From Diadophis punctatus similis (lineage: Eukaryota; Chordata; Lepidosauria; Squamata; Dipsadidae), in the NCBI GenBank assembly GCA_023053685.1, contig JALIGW010000005.1:18238501-18302500 (forward strand): DNA of 64,000 bases, read 5' to 3'. This document shows, in pieces, positions 1 to 9,813 of this stretch; position 1 is the first letter of the stretch, and every line of letters starts with the position of its first letter. Below the pieces are notes generated by a model that saw nothing but the letters and a program-made list of their open reading frames with translations, did no database searches and was not told the DNA's origin. A program made the position numbers and the translations under genes.

Positions 1-24
1 GAATGATGGGAACTGTTATCTAGT

Positions 25-480
25 AGAACCATAGTGCCCTAAATACATTGTTCACCAACCCATGCAATCCCTCCCAACTAGCACTTCACCTCCCAATGAC
101 CCTCACCTGATGTGACCTACACCTGACCCCTCACAGGACCCTCACCTACACCTGACCCCTCACAAGACCCATCCCAAGACCCTCACCCGACGTGATCCAC
201 ACCTCACCCATCACAAGACCCTCACCTGATGTGACCCATCACACCTGATCCCACAAGACCCATCCCAAGACCCTCACTTGATGCAATCCATCACAAGACC
301 CATCACAAGACCCTCACCTGATGTGACCTCCACACCACAAGACCTACTGATCACACAAAGTCCTTATAAGCAGAAGAATACTGACACTGACATCCCCTAA
401 ATTGAAGATGTTACCTAGCCTGATAAAACCTTCAGAAACCAACCCACAAGATCAGAGAACAAACCTCCACCCTCATTGTT
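25..480 (+). mobile_element. 3' fragment of a Penelope-like retroelement (probable)
   Basis: C-rich, A-rich DNA with an irregular repetition of short words such as CCTCACCTGATG and CACAAGACCC, then GAAGATGTTACCT and a run resembling GAAACCAACCCACAAG. The same ordered words appear in antisense at 51860-52300 and partly at 9535-9650 and 27265-27900, so this is one dispersed family. In the antisense copies the upstream reading frame contains AREF(I/L)xAWHS and SINRH, which resembles the region after the GIY-YIG domain in Penelope-like elements. Here only the non-coding 3' part is seen. Assignment to Penelope is inference; membership in a four-copy family is visible directly. Confidence 0.5.
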
Positions 481-519
481 CACCAGCTCTTCTCTTTCAT
501 CAGAAGACATAGTCTTCGG

Positions 520-649
520 CAGCAGTGGGTTGCTCCCGGTTCGGACCAGTTCTTAGAACCGGTAGCAGCGGTGGTGGGAGGCTCTGCCCACCCGCCCGGG
601 ATGCGCACACGCACGAACCAGTAGAAAACTAATTCAGAACTCACTACTG
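520..649. mobile_element. hAT-type MITE, CAGTGGTGGGTT family
   Basis: The ends are imperfect inverted repeats (CAGCAGTGGGTTGCTCC against ...CTCACTACTG) and contain the ACCGGT-type words shared by all copies of this family. It is flanked by GTCTTCGG (512-519) and GTCTTCGA (650-657), a 7/8 match expected of an 8-bp hAT target duplication. It is far too short to encode a transposase. Confidence 0.8.
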
Positions 650-657
650 GTCTTCGA

Positions 658-1232
658 TATGGCAGTAGAGAAACCGGCTGCTCATTCCTGGTGTCCAAAT
701 CTAAATTTAGTTCTAACCCAATATATTGTATGAAAACAAGCTCCAGGTGGATGCCCTATAGTTGTCTGAAGCAAATAAATAAATAAGTTGGATATCTTTT
801 TTTCCCCCCACTAGAATATTGTTTCAACTCCAGTGCTCTCACAAATAAAACTTGTTTTGCTGGCGACTCTGCTGAGTACCAGTGAATGAAACAAAGATAA
901 ATCAAGTAGCTGGCTATAAAACAAGAGTGAAAAACAATTTTAAAGCAGCACATTGTCCTTTGTTGTCTCCAATAAAGGGTTCATTTCCTTTCTGAAACAT
1001 GACAGTCTCAAAACAGTTTTGGCTGATGCAATATGATGGCAATATTAAGTTTTTAGTTGCACTAAAAATGCAAGGAAAATGTGTATGACTTGTATTCATG
1101 TTTGTCTAGGGAATAAACAGTGGTGTCTAGGATAGGGAGGAACCAATGATACTGGCTGCTTAAAAATGGGCAAATAAAATCTGTTGTTCTTTTCAAAGGG
1201 ATGAATTGATTAAGAATTAACACTATGCCATG
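658..1232. other. no recognisable feature
   Basis: AT-rich sequence on both strands with only short chance reading frames. No repeat family, RNA gene or exon was recognised. Confidence 0.5.
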
Positions 1233-1240
1233 ATAGATAT

Positions 1241-1513
1241 CAGGGGTGGGTTCCTCTTACCTTCTCCTACCGGTGCGCATCGCGATGTTGTGCACGCATG
1301 TGTGTGTCCTCTCACGTGATTTCGGCTATCTGCGCATGTGCAGAAGGACATTTTCACTTCTGCGCATGCGCAGAGAGCCAAAAACTGTGAAAAATTAAAA
1401 AAAAAAGATGGCAGCGTGCACGGACCGGCAAAGAAAGCACAGGAGCCATTGCGCAATCAGCGGGCCCCTACCGGAACGGCGGAGTGGACCGCACCAGTAG
1501 GAACCCACCACTG
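1241..1513. mobile_element. hAT-type MITE, CAGTGGTGGGTT family
   Basis: Starts CAGGGGTGGGTTCC and ends GGAACCCACCACTG. A perfect 8-bp duplication ATAGATAT lies at 1233-1240 and 1514-1521. The interior is CpG-rich and carries an exact TGCGCATGCGCA palindrome at 1361-1372 plus a near copy at about 1331. Non-autonomous: no transposase frame is present. Confidence 0.9.
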
Positions 1514-1960
1514 ATAGATATCATAGAGAAAGTCTATGTGGTCATCAGGAGTTGAAAACAACTTGATGGCATATTGATCAATCATGATATATACAAAGCA
1601 TGATAAAACCAGCCCCAAATTTATCCATCTCTAAATGAAATAATAGAAAAGTTAAGGAGCTATCCTATAATAGCTGAGATGGTATGCTAGGGCAATATGA
1701 TTTTACGATAGTTGGAGTTTTTTTCTAGGAATAGGAGTTCTGAATTCCATGTCTGTCTTGTGCATAGAAAAAATTTCTGTCGTAGTTGCCTCTCCCATTG
1801 TCAGGACTTTAAAAATTGTATTCTTTTCATAGCTATAGTTTCCCCATTTTTTTCAATATTTATCGAGGGGAATATAAATTGTGAGATTATTTCTTTCCAT
1901 TTCAAACATAGGATCATAGAGCTGGAAGAGCTAATTAAATTCATTGAGTCCAATATCATG

Positions 1961-2004
1961 TTTGTTTGTTTGTTTGCTTGCTTGTTCGTTGGTTTGTTTA
2001 TTTA
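1961..2004. repeat. imperfect (TTTG)n microsatellite
   Basis: Tetranucleotide TTTG/CTTG/TTTA run. It probably represents the reverse complement of the A-rich tail of the old LINE-like sequence that follows. Confidence 0.7.
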
Positions 2005-2039
2005 TTATGTTACATGAGTATCAAAGAAATTACTCTGGG

Positions 2040-2655
2040 CGGACTAACTAGATTAAAAGTAAATAAAAACAAATACATGTACAAAAATTAAACCACCTAG
2101 CAGCTGAGAACAATCACAAGTAGCCATTAGCATGGCAGGAGATAGGTTCCTTCACATACCCAGAACCTCAGGATGAAGCACAGAACCAGATCTTTGAGGC
2201 TTTATGAAAGGCCAGTAGAGTTGGATCCTGTCTGATCTCAGGAGGAATGATATTCTAGAGCAGGGGTCTCCAACCTTGGCAACTTTAAGACCTGTGGATG
2301 TCAACTCTCAGAGTTCCTCAGCCAGCTTTGCTGGCTGAGGAATTCTGGGAGTTGAAGTCCACAGGTCTTAAAGTTGCCAAGGTTGGAGACCCCTGTTCTA
2401 GAGGGAAGGCAACATAGCAGAAAAGGCTCTCTTTCTGGGCCCCACCAGTTGATATTCTGCAGCTGATGGGACCCAGAGCAGACCCCTCCTGCCAGATCAG
2501 ATAGGATGGGAAGAAATAGCTGGTGAGAGGTAATTCCTTAAGGAAGCTGGCCCCAAGTTATGAAAGGCTTTAAAAATAAGTACCCGCACCTTGGTGGGAA
2601 TTCATAAGAAAGAATCCCTGGTACATGTCTCTCTTACTAAAACAAATCTTGCACA
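2040..2655 (-). mobile_element. old LINE-like interspersed repeat, probably the 5' region of an L2/CR1-type element
   Basis: Phrases such as GAAAAGGCTCTCTTTCTGGG, GGATCCTGTCTGATCTCAGG and AAGGCTTTAAAAATAAGTACC resemble a degenerate repeat known from squamate intergenic DNA; similar phrases occur at 55960-56790. It is interrupted by a MITE at 2261-2395. No coding frame survives. The family and orientation are guesses. Confidence 0.35.
2261..2395. mobile_element. palindromic hAT-type MITE, CAGGGGTCTCCAACC family
   Basis: A 135-bp near-perfect palindrome. The two arms (CAGGGGTCTCCAACCTTGGC and its complement) pair through to a centre near CCAGCTTTGCTGG. The flanking 8-bp duplication TTCTAGAG (2253-2260 and 2396-2403) is perfect and has TA at its centre, as expected of Buster-type hAT insertion. 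It could fold into one long hairpin. A shorter relative lies at 35720-35805. Confidence 0.92.
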
Positions 2656-2669
2656 CCCACTGCCTAGAT

Positions 2670-3054
2670 CAGTGATGGCGAACCTATGGCACGGGTGCCA
2701 CAGGTGGCACGCGGAGCCATATCTGAGGGCACGCGAGGCGTTGCCCTATGTCAGCTCCAGCGTGCATGTGTGCGCTAGTCAGCTGATTTTCAGTCTTCTT
2801 TTCGGCCGTTTTCGCTCTCTCCAGGCTTCAGGAAAGCCTCCTGAACCCTGGGGACAGCGAAAAATGGCCCAACGGGCCTACCAGAAGTTTGGAGGCTTCA
2901 GTGAGGCCTGTGCGCATGCGCAAGGAGCAATGCGGGGATTGTGTGCATGCGCGGGGGGAGGGCATTGCATTATGGGTGTGGGCACGCACGTGCACACTAT
3001 CGCGCACGCATACACCCTTTTGGCACCCGAGCCCAAAAAGGTTCGCCATCACTG
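2670..3054 (+). mobile_element. hAT-type MITE, CAGTGATGGCGAACC family
   Basis: The ends CAGTGATGGCGAACCT and AGGTTCGCCATCACTG are exact inverted repeats. A perfect duplication GCCTAGAT occurs at 2662-2669 and 3055-3062. The GC-rich interior holds an exact TGCGCATGCGCA at 2911-2922. Reading frames across it are shadows of GC-rich DNA and not a transposase. A second member lies inverted at 56801-57225. Confidence 0.93.
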
Positions 3055-3062
3055 GCCTAGAT

Positions 3063-4007
3063 AATAGGGTCAACAATCAATTACTTTTTTTAATTCTAAT
3101 CCTGGACTTTCAGATGGCAATGCATTTATAGATAGGACTGCTCTTGCAGATAAAACAAAGCTCATAAATAATCTATTTATCAACTGCTAACTCTGAATAA
3201 ACTTTCCAAAGATTATTCTCAAAGGCTAAATAGAAACCTGAAAAATTTATGAAGTTGGCTGCACCTTCTCACAGATAGGATATAACTAACCCAGTCTTTT
3301 CTGGTATATTCACCTATCAAACTACAGAGATTGGAATGGTTGATCGGAGCCTATGCACCAGCACAAATATAAAGTGCTGGTTTATGTCCTGAAGTGAAAG
3401 CATTTCAAGGCAATTTGCATAACAATTGCATTAAATCACACATCTTCTTGCAAAAGGCAAAGATCCATGTTATCAGAACATGATCCATTGGATAATGGGC
3501 AAGATAGAAGCTTAAATGCTACCTCAAACTCTCCTTGTAAAAAAAAGGATCTGGGGCAGGGAATGAAAATATTCATTATCTCCCGCTTCACATCCTTGCC
3601 AAAGTAATCAACAACAAACTGCAGAGTTGAGCAAAAGACTGGCTAAAGGATTTTGAGCTGACATAAGCAAATGCTTTAGCCATGTGCTATAAGCGTAAGA
3701 AGAGATGGAATAAAATATATAAAAGTAGGAATGCTGTTGGTGAAAAGACTGGATAACAACTCATCATATAGCATAAGCACTTCCCAGTTAGACTGGCTAA
3801 AATAGAATTTAAAGTAACAAAAATGAGTTAGAGAATTAGTATAACTGTATTATTATATTTAGTATTGGTCATGTGTGTGTCTGTATGCGTGTTCCCTAAT
3901 TTCCCAAAGATAATCAAAATAAATGACATTTCATCCTTCAAGGTAACCAAATCACATCTATAGAAAACCACTGTTCTAAACAAATTCTCTCTTCAGCAGG
4001 AGGGATG
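3063..4007. other. no recognisable feature
   Basis: AT-rich intergenic DNA without a convincing reading frame or repeat boundary. A short TG-rich patch is at about 3871-3890. Confidence 0.5.
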
Positions 4008-4015
4008 ATTTAGAG

Positions 4016-4131
4016 TAGGTTCTTTGAGGATCTGTGGACTTCAACTCCCAGACTTCAATTCCTGGCTATCTCAGGAATTCTGGGAGTTGAAGTCCACAGG
4101 TCCTCAAAGAACCATAGTTTGTCCACCCCTG
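4016..4131. mobile_element. palindromic MITE, 5' end truncated (CAGGGGTGGACAAAC family)
   Basis: The inverted arms TGTGGACTTCAACTCCCAG and CTGGGAGTTGAAGTCCACA flank a short centre. The right end reads GTTTGTCCACCCCTG, but the left arm lacks the matching terminus and begins at TAGGTTCTTTGAGG. The flanks ATTTAGAG (4008-4015) and ATTTAGAC (4132-4139) look like an 8-bp duplication with central TA. Confidence 0.75.
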
Positions 4132-4139
4132 ATTTAGAC

Positions 4140-4585
4140 ACTAAAGAACATGTGGCCCAAATGAATTTTTATTGTCACTATGGCCCAATCTGGCTATAAG
4201 TGATGGGAGAGGAGTCCTCTGAAGAGACCGTGTTGCTCATTTCTGTCAGGGACAAGAAGTTAAAAATAGAGCATGTCAAATGGCTGCTTTTGCAGTTTTC
4301 TGTTTCTTTTTGTAAAACTTGCAGAAACTTATCAGCTTATCTCCCTCACTTGGGAGATAATGAGCCCTCTGCTGACTTTTGTTTTATGTAAAAATAAATA
4401 CATAGATAAAAGAAAGAAATTAAAGCAGTAATAATCAGTCCCTTTTCTTGGCTCTGTGCTCTTAAAGGTCTGTCAATGCTATACATTTAAATACACACAT
4501 AGAGAGAGACGTACACATAGATATATGCATATATACTATGTGTTGTAGGTGCGTGTATGACTACATGTTTGCATATGTGTATGTG
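4140..4585. other. AT-rich DNA with a degenerate purine/TATG-rich patch
   Basis: Positions 4498-4580 carry AGAGAGAGACGTACACATAG and related imperfect TATG/TGTG words. Nothing else was recognised. Confidence 0.45.
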
Positions 4586-4587
4586 TA

Positions 4588-4829
4588 CTAATATAGTGGT
4601 TAAGGTATCAAGCTACAAACCGGAAGACTGAGTTCTATTCCCATCTTAGCCACAAAGCCGTTGGGTTACTTTGGACCAGTCACTGTCTCTCAGCCCTAGG
4701 AAGGAGGCAATGGCAAACCACTTCTGAAAAATGCTACCAAGAAAGCTAGAAGCACTATGTGCAGGAAATTCCCAGGAATTAAGACTAACTTGAGGGTGGA
4801 ACCACAACCCCCGCCCCCCAACAACAACC
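4588..4829 (+). mobile_element. tRNA-derived SINE (squamate type with GGTGTAGTGGTTAAG head)
   Basis: A pol III A-box-like TAGTGGTTAAGG is followed by a B-box-like GAGTTCTATTCC. Then come the family words GGACCAGTCACTGTCTCTCAG and GGCAATGGCAAACCACTTCTG, which recur in antisense at 10894-10960. The head resembles a tRNA. Relatives lie at 10894-11950, 27121-27262 and probably 57935-58165. It ends just before the MITE at 4838. Confidence 0.75.
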
Positions 4830-4837
4830 CTTTGCAT

Positions 4838-5012
4838 CAGTAGTGGGTTCTAAAACCCTTTGCTACCGGTTCACGCGTGCACTTGTGCGCACCATGCTTC
4901 TGCGCATGCGCAGAAGCGTCCTGGGCAGGTGGATAGAGTGTCCCGGGCAGATGGGCAGAGCGTCCTGCCGCCAGCGCTACCGGTTCGTAGAATCGGGAGC
5001 AACCCACCGCTG
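4838..5012 (+). mobile_element. hAT-type MITE, CAGTGGTGGGTT family (left of a head-to-head pair)
   Basis: Starts CAGTAGTGGGTTC and ends GCAACCCACCGCTG. A perfect 8-bp duplication CTTTGCAT occurs at 4830-4837 and 5013-5020. It carries an exact TGCGCATGCGCA at 4901-4912. It lies 17 bp from a second member in inverted orientation, and each has its own target duplication, so these are two independent insertions. Confidence 0.92.
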
Positions 5013-5029
5013 CTTTGCATACTCCGTAC

Positions 5030-5195
5030 CAGCGATGGGTTGCTCCTGGTTCGGCCCGGTTCTAAGAACCGGTAGCACCGGCGGGAAGAGGCTCCGCCAC
5101 CCATCCGGGACGCTTCTGCACATGCACAGAAGTGTTGCGCGTGGTTGCGAGTGTGCACGCGAACCGGTAGTAAAGGGTTTTAAAACCCATTACTG
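5030..5195 (-). mobile_element. hAT-type MITE, CAGTGGTGGGTT family (right of the pair)
   Basis: Starts CAGCGATGGGTTGCTCC and ends ACCCATTACTG, the inverse of its left neighbour. The flanks CTCCGTAC (5022-5029) and CTCCATAC (5196-5203) match at 7 of 8. The interior has a decayed palindrome TGCACATGCACA consistent with CpG decay. Confidence 0.88.
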
Positions 5196-5203
5196 CTCCA
5201 TAC

Positions 5204-6585
5204 CTTCCAAAAATATGTGAAGCATTAGGTCTTTTTCTGTGTTGGGAAGAAAAGTCTGCAATGGGATTTGGGAAGAAGCAAATATGTCAAGAGTCAGAAG
5301 CTATTTTGGCCATGATTATAAAAGAAGAACAAGAAGTCAAGAACTAAATGAAGATTCCTCACAACTTTTGTCAAGAAATCTTATCTGTTCAAGACAAAAT
5401 CCACTTCCCTGTCGATCATAGGGTTTAAAGAAGAAGGGGGATTGTTTGTCACTTAATAGCTCTATATTAAACACCCTCTGACAGGATGTGAGCCAAATAC
5501 TTGTTACCCCAGACAGTTTAATGGAGTGTTGTGGAGCAAATGTCACCTGTGACAAAATATTGTTGGAAGAGCAAAATTGAAGACAATCTCAATTTGTTTG
5601 ATTTAGATATGTTGCGCAATACGGCAGGGAGTTCCTTGAATAGACCATACATCACCTCTTCAGGATAACAGTTTTTGGAACAAATGAAATTCATAGTAAA
5701 GATATCCTGTAGCAGGCAGCATAAAAAACAAAATATAAAGATTTGCTGTAGAATTATCTTGATCTTTGAAGTCAGTATTTCTAAGATAATAATGCTGCTT
5801 TGTGTGTCTTTCAACCACCAGAATTCAAAGAAATGTGCAATTAGATGTATATATACTGAAGAGATAATTAGGAATGTGCTTCTTGGACAGATACCACTCT
5901 CCTTTAATTTGCCATGAATGGAAGCAGCTTTCCCTGTAATTTATATTAGATTATATTAGGAATTTTCAATGAAAAAATGGTCACAATCTTGGTTAACGTG
6001 CCAGCCTGGATTTATGATATTTATTTCTGACCAAATACACATGCAGTTTGTAAAAAACTGTATTCCAACATTCAGTTTTAAACTAACACAAAAATATGGA
6101 GAAGAATTTTTAAATTATTTTTTTCTTTTTTTCTGCTTCATCCCCCCCCCCTTTTACTGCGCTGCCTCCTATCCAAAGTTTATTTTGGTTCAAAGTTCCT
6201 AATTTTCATTGAATTGATTGCAAATGCTTTTTAAAGGACAATTATGTTCTGTTATCTATTTTGCTCTGCTGCATCCTTTTTTCCTAGTTTTCCTCAGACT
6301 GTGACAAGGGCAGCAAATAAATTAAATACATAAATAAATTAGAAACATAACTCAGAATAAAATATCTGAAAAATATCTTTAAAGTGTATCTACTGTCTTT
6401 AAGATACGGTCTTGGGATTTGAATATGCGGCATTATTAAGAAAATATATTCCCTCCAGTTTTGAAACTTTTTTTTGAGTGAAATAGCAATGGCCATACAT
6501 GTGTAAGTCATACGTGAAGAGATGTTGTGAGTTCCAACTCTTACTTTGACATCTTGTAGAGAAGGTGGACAGAAGAAAAATAATA
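5204..6585. other. no recognisable feature
   Basis: AT-rich DNA. A poly-C run is at about 6145-6156. Reading frames of up to 98 codons show no recognisable domain, and no splice-flanked exon was seen. Confidence 0.5.
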
Positions 6586-7018
6586 TAGGTAGCCTTTGAC
6601 TTACAACAGTTCATTTAGGGACTGTTCAAAGTTACAACGGCACTGAAAAAAGTGACATGACCGTTTTTCACACTAATGACCATTGCAGCAGAGGTGGGTT
6701 CCTCCCGGTTCACACCGGTTCTATAGAACCGGTAGAAATCACTGGTGATGTCACGGAACCGGTTCTGTCAGTGCCGGTCTGTGGATGCTGCCATCTTTTT
6801 TGGGGGGGGGGATTTTTTTTGAATTTTTTTTCTGAATTTTTTTCTTCTGCGCATGCACAGAAGCTGAGTTTCCAGCACTGCGCATGCATCGGCATCTTGT
6901 TTTCAGCTTTTTGGGGGGATTTTGTTTGGAATTTTTGTTTGCGCATGAGCATGTGCGCCTATGAGGCATGGCCATGTGGCGCAGGAGGAACTGGCAGTGA
7001 GGTAAATTAGAACCCACC

Positions 7019-7675
7019 TGTTGTGGCCCGCCAGCGGCCTGTGCAGCTGGTAGCTAATTCAGACAGCGAGGAGGCTGGAGAAGACTTGATGCCAGAGGCA
7101 CAGATTCAGCCAGGGCCTTCAGAACCTCCAGATGCTGCCATGAGTGCAGAAGACGAAGACGAAGAAGAGGAGGAGCCTGTCCTCAATGCGCGTGAGCACA
7201 GAGCTGCCAAAAGGCAGGAGTGGCTCTTAAGGAGAAGGTCTACATGGGAGTAAGGCTTAGGGTTAATTGGCCACTCCCATAGCCTATTTAAGTGAGGAAA
7301 AGGACTGACAAATTTGCAGGAAACAACTTCGTTCATTCCCGTTGTGTCTTTTGACTTCAAAACTCCTGTTCGGCTCGTGTTTGGAAGACGTCCAGTTTCC
7401 TGCAAATTGCTCCTGGGCATTCTGCCATCAATAGTAAGATTGTGTGTTGTTATCAGACAACCTCTTCATTGGACTTTTGACTCTTGTTACTTGGACTATT
7501 GCCAGCTGTTAAGAAGGTTAATTAAAAGCTGTTGCTCTGAAAAGACTGTTTTATTATTTCATTGACTTTAGAACAACTGCTAAGACAAATAATTAGTAGT
7601 TTGTACATATTAAAACAAGGTTTGTTCGGATGCTGTTTGTGCTGTGTTCCTTGGTCCGGCAGCTGGGTCAGAACA
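7019..7675 (+). mobile_element. solo LTR, TGTTGTGG...GAACA family (copy 1)
   Basis: Begins TGTTGTGGCCCGCCAGC and ends GGGTCAGAACA, with a perfect 5-bp duplication CCACC (7014-7018 and 7676-7680). No gag, pol or partner LTR is attached, so it is a solo LTR left by recombination. A chance acidic frame near the left end (7023-7253) is not supported as a gene. Relatives: 11305, 30493, 31566 (antisense) and 33203 (antisense). The 5-bp duplication fits a Gypsy-type or some endogenous retroviruses, and the class cannot be decided from the LTR alone. Confidence 0.92.
7262..7292 (+). promoter_or_regulatory. LTR promoter: inverted CCAAT box and TATA-like box
   Basis: TTAATTGGCCACTCCCATAG contains ATTGG, the reverse of CCAAT. 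It is followed by CTATTTAAG at 7284-7292. The same spacing occurs in the copy at 11305 (GCTAATTGGTCACTCC then TATTTAAG at 11499-11506) and, with one change, in the 30493 copy (TACTTAAG). This arrangement marks the U3 part of the LTR. Confidence 0.6.
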
Positions 7676-7758
7676 CCACCCCTGCATTGCAGCATCGCTA
7701 TGGTGATGTGATCAAAATTTGAATGCTTGACAACTGGTTCATATTGATGACCATATAA

Positions 7759-7998
7759 GAGCTGAAGTGGTGCAGTGGTTAAATGCTGTGACTGCAGGCT
7801 GACTGCTAGTTCAGCAGTTCAGCTGTTCAAATCTCACTAGGCTCAAGGTTGACTCAGCCTTCCATCCTTCCAAGGTCGGTAAAATGAGGACCCAGATTGT
7901 TGGGGGCAATATGCTGAACTCTGTAAACCGCTTAGAGAGGGCTGTAAAGCACTATGAAGCGGTATATAAGTAAAGTGCTATTGCTATTGCTATTGCTA
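7759..7998 (+). mobile_element. Sauria-type SINE (tRNA-derived, BovB-like tail)
   Basis: The head GTGGTGCAGTGGTTAAATGC has a tRNA-like A box and GTTCAAATCTC is a B box. The conserved middle reads CTCAAGGTTGACTCAGCC and AAAATGAGGACCCAGATTG. The 3' end GAAGCGGTATATAAG leads to a (TATTGC)n tail, the hallmark of SINEs thought to be moved by BovB LINE machinery. It is inserted in the TA-flanked MITE. Confidence 0.88.
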
Positions 7999-8373
7999 TG
8001 ACGGTTGCAGTGTCCCGGGGTCATGTGATCACCTTTTGCAACCATCTGACAAGCAAAGTCAATGGGGAAGCCAGATTCACTTAACAACCATGTTACTAAT
8101 TTAACCACCACAGTGATTCACTTAACAAATGTGGCAAGAAAGGTAGTAAAATGGAGCAAAACACACTTAACAAACTTCTCACTTAGCCACATAAATTCTG
8201 GGCTCAGTTGTGGTCATAAGTCAAGGACTGCCTGTAAATAGATAAGATCTCTCTATTAGATACTTTGCCTGATTTAGCTATATTTTTAAGTTTTTATAAG
8301 AACTTTGGATAACGCCTTTTAGACTAAATACATAAGCCTGCATAATTGAATAAATCCACCACATTGGCTAAGC

Positions 8374-8610
8374 CAGGGGTGTCAAAACACGTCGCCAGCA
8401 GCCTGAATCCAGTCCGCAATAGGCCCAGAGTTGTCCTGCAGGGCCATCCTGGAGATGGCGAGGGACCGGCCTGTGCTGTCCCGCCCCTGCCCCACCCTGG
8501 GCCTGCCCACCCAGTCAGCCGTGATGACCAGGCCACGCCCATCGCAGCCCACCAAGGGCAAACAAAATCCTGATATGACTTGCGATGGGATCGAGTTTGG
8601 GACACCCCTG
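8374..8610 (+). mobile_element. hAT-type MITE, CAGGGGTGTCAAA family
   Basis: Starts CAGGGGTGTCAAAACAC and ends GAGTTTGGGACACCCCTG. The flanks are GGCTAAGC (8366-8373) and GGATAAGC (8611-8618), matching at 7 of 8. The interior is GC-rich and non-coding. Relatives lie at 45082 and 47852. Confidence 0.88.
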
Positions 8611-8618
8611 GGATAAGC

Positions 8619-9534
8619 AACTTGTGATATAACATATCACTATATGATATAACATACATGCCATACATGGGTTTGATCGGGTACTGAGTGAACAGGAAAG
8701 GGATCATTAGTAATGAAAATGCTGATTCAGTGCATGGCTGCTTCAAAGAAGACAAACTGCACATTTGAGATCATTACAGATAAGATTTAAAAGCGAAATT
8801 TGCTAATGTCGTGGTTAGCCATGTTGTGACTACTATTTAAATCATGTACACAGTTTTACTCTGAACCTGAAAAAAAGATGGCAATCTTGGAAAAGATACA
8901 ATGAAAAGGATCAACAGGATAGCATGTCTCTCTTCTTCTGCAGATAAGATTATAACATTTGGGATTATTTAGCTGATAAGGAAGAAAAGTAATGAGGAGT
9001 GTTATCAAGGGGTAGAGAAATACAGAGTTATACAAGGTATACAAAAACTTATTTTTACTAAATTGGCTGCAGAAACTTGTATATCAAAGGTTGGCAAAAA
9101 AATAATGGTAGACACCATATGCCAGACTACCTGTTTAGTTTACTTTTGGGGAAAAAAACTGTGAGTAGATGACACGCAATAGAGAAAAGCATTAATTTTA
9201 TTAATTTAAACGTGTTTATTTTATCGTTTTAGGAAATAAAAATGGTGGGTGGTTGTGGCCAAATTTGTGCGCATCCAAACATACAAAGATCCTAGAGCTT
9301 TTCAAGGAGTGCAGTAATAAGCTTCATTACATTGCTACATTACATGTAGGTGTGTTGTTATTGGCTATACCTGTTAAATACCTTTGCCCATTTTGTGAAT
9401 GGGCAAAATTCCCCATGACAATACTTTCTGAGCCCCCCCTTACATACTATCATTGTTCAAAACTTTCTCAACAGCTGATAAATGTTAATATATATGCAAA
9501 GACATTTGGGAACAAAAATGGAAGAGGACTTAAT
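8619..9534. other. mostly unrecognised; possible ancient CR1/L2 remnant at 8870-9040
   Basis: Positions 8870-9040 (AATCTTGGAAAAGATACAAT... GGATTATTTAGCTGATAAGG...) follow the order of words in the reverse-transcriptase C-terminal part of CR1/L2 elements in the sense direction, but the match is weak. The remainder is AT-rich without features. Confidence 0.3.
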
Positions 9535-9650
9535 ACACATGAGAGCAAAGCCTACTCCCTCATTAGCACTGATGGTGTTACCTTGTTTGGTAATGAAACG
9601 TCTACAAGAAAACAACCAAGGACCCCACATGAAGTTCCTTAATTAAATCA
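9535..9650 (+). mobile_element. short fragment of the Penelope-like 3' region
   Basis: Contains GGTGTTACCTTGTTTGGTAA and GAAACGTCTACAAGAAAACA, the same words seen at 400-460 and in antisense at 27400-27460 and 51940-51990. No coding sequence of the element remains in this copy. Confidence 0.45.
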
Positions 9651-9773
9651 ATGTTCTATTTTGCTCTGTTCCCTCCAATGTTATGACTTCCAGGTATATT
9701 AAGCTTATAATTCCCATAGTTCAAGGAAGCATGCTATTTTGGCCAAACAAATTTGAAGTGCTTTAAATTGGGA

Positions 9774-9812
<39 letters not shown>
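9774..9812. repeat. (TG)n microsatellite
   Basis: An uninterrupted TG run of about 19 units. Confidence 0.95.

Positions 9813-9813
<1 letters not shown>

Larger units (their letters stand above)
6689..7684. mobile_element. hAT-type MITE, CAGTGGTGGGTT family, split by a solo LTR
   Basis: Starts CAGAGGTGGGTTCC. Its right end is cut by the LTR: GAACCCACC lies left of the LTR and the last bases CCTG lie at 7681-7684. The 8-bp duplication CATTGCAG is perfect at 6681-6688 and 7685-7692, which proves that the two halves belong together. It contains TGCGCATGCACA at 6848-6859. Confidence 0.92.
6588..8234 (+). mobile_element. TA-flanked MITE, CAGGTAGTCCTCGACTTAC family, interrupted by three later insertions
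   Basis: The left end GGTAGCCTTTGACTTACAAC and right end GTCAAGGACTGCCTG are inverted repeats with TA on each side (6586-6587 and 8235-8236). The internal order of words (GTTACAACGGCAC, GTGATCACCTTTTGCAACC, GGGGAAGCCAGATTCACTTAAC) matches the uninterrupted copy at 24575-24958. Without the insertions the element would be about 400 bp. It holds a MITE (6689-7684), which holds a solo LTR (7019-7675), and separately a SINE (7759-7998). TA duplication suggests a Tc1/mariner-like origin. Confidence 0.85.

Noticed and set aside
1..360. CRISPR-like or satellite array suggested by repeated CCTCAC/CACAAGACCC words
   Set aside because: Spacing is irregular, there are no constant repeats with unique spacers, and the same words recur in dispersed copies of one retroelement. 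The DNA is clearly vertebrate.
7023..7253. Acidic 76-codon frame with a glutamate run near the left end of an LTR
   Set aside because: The related LTR copies do not keep the frame open, and solo LTRs do not normally encode protein.
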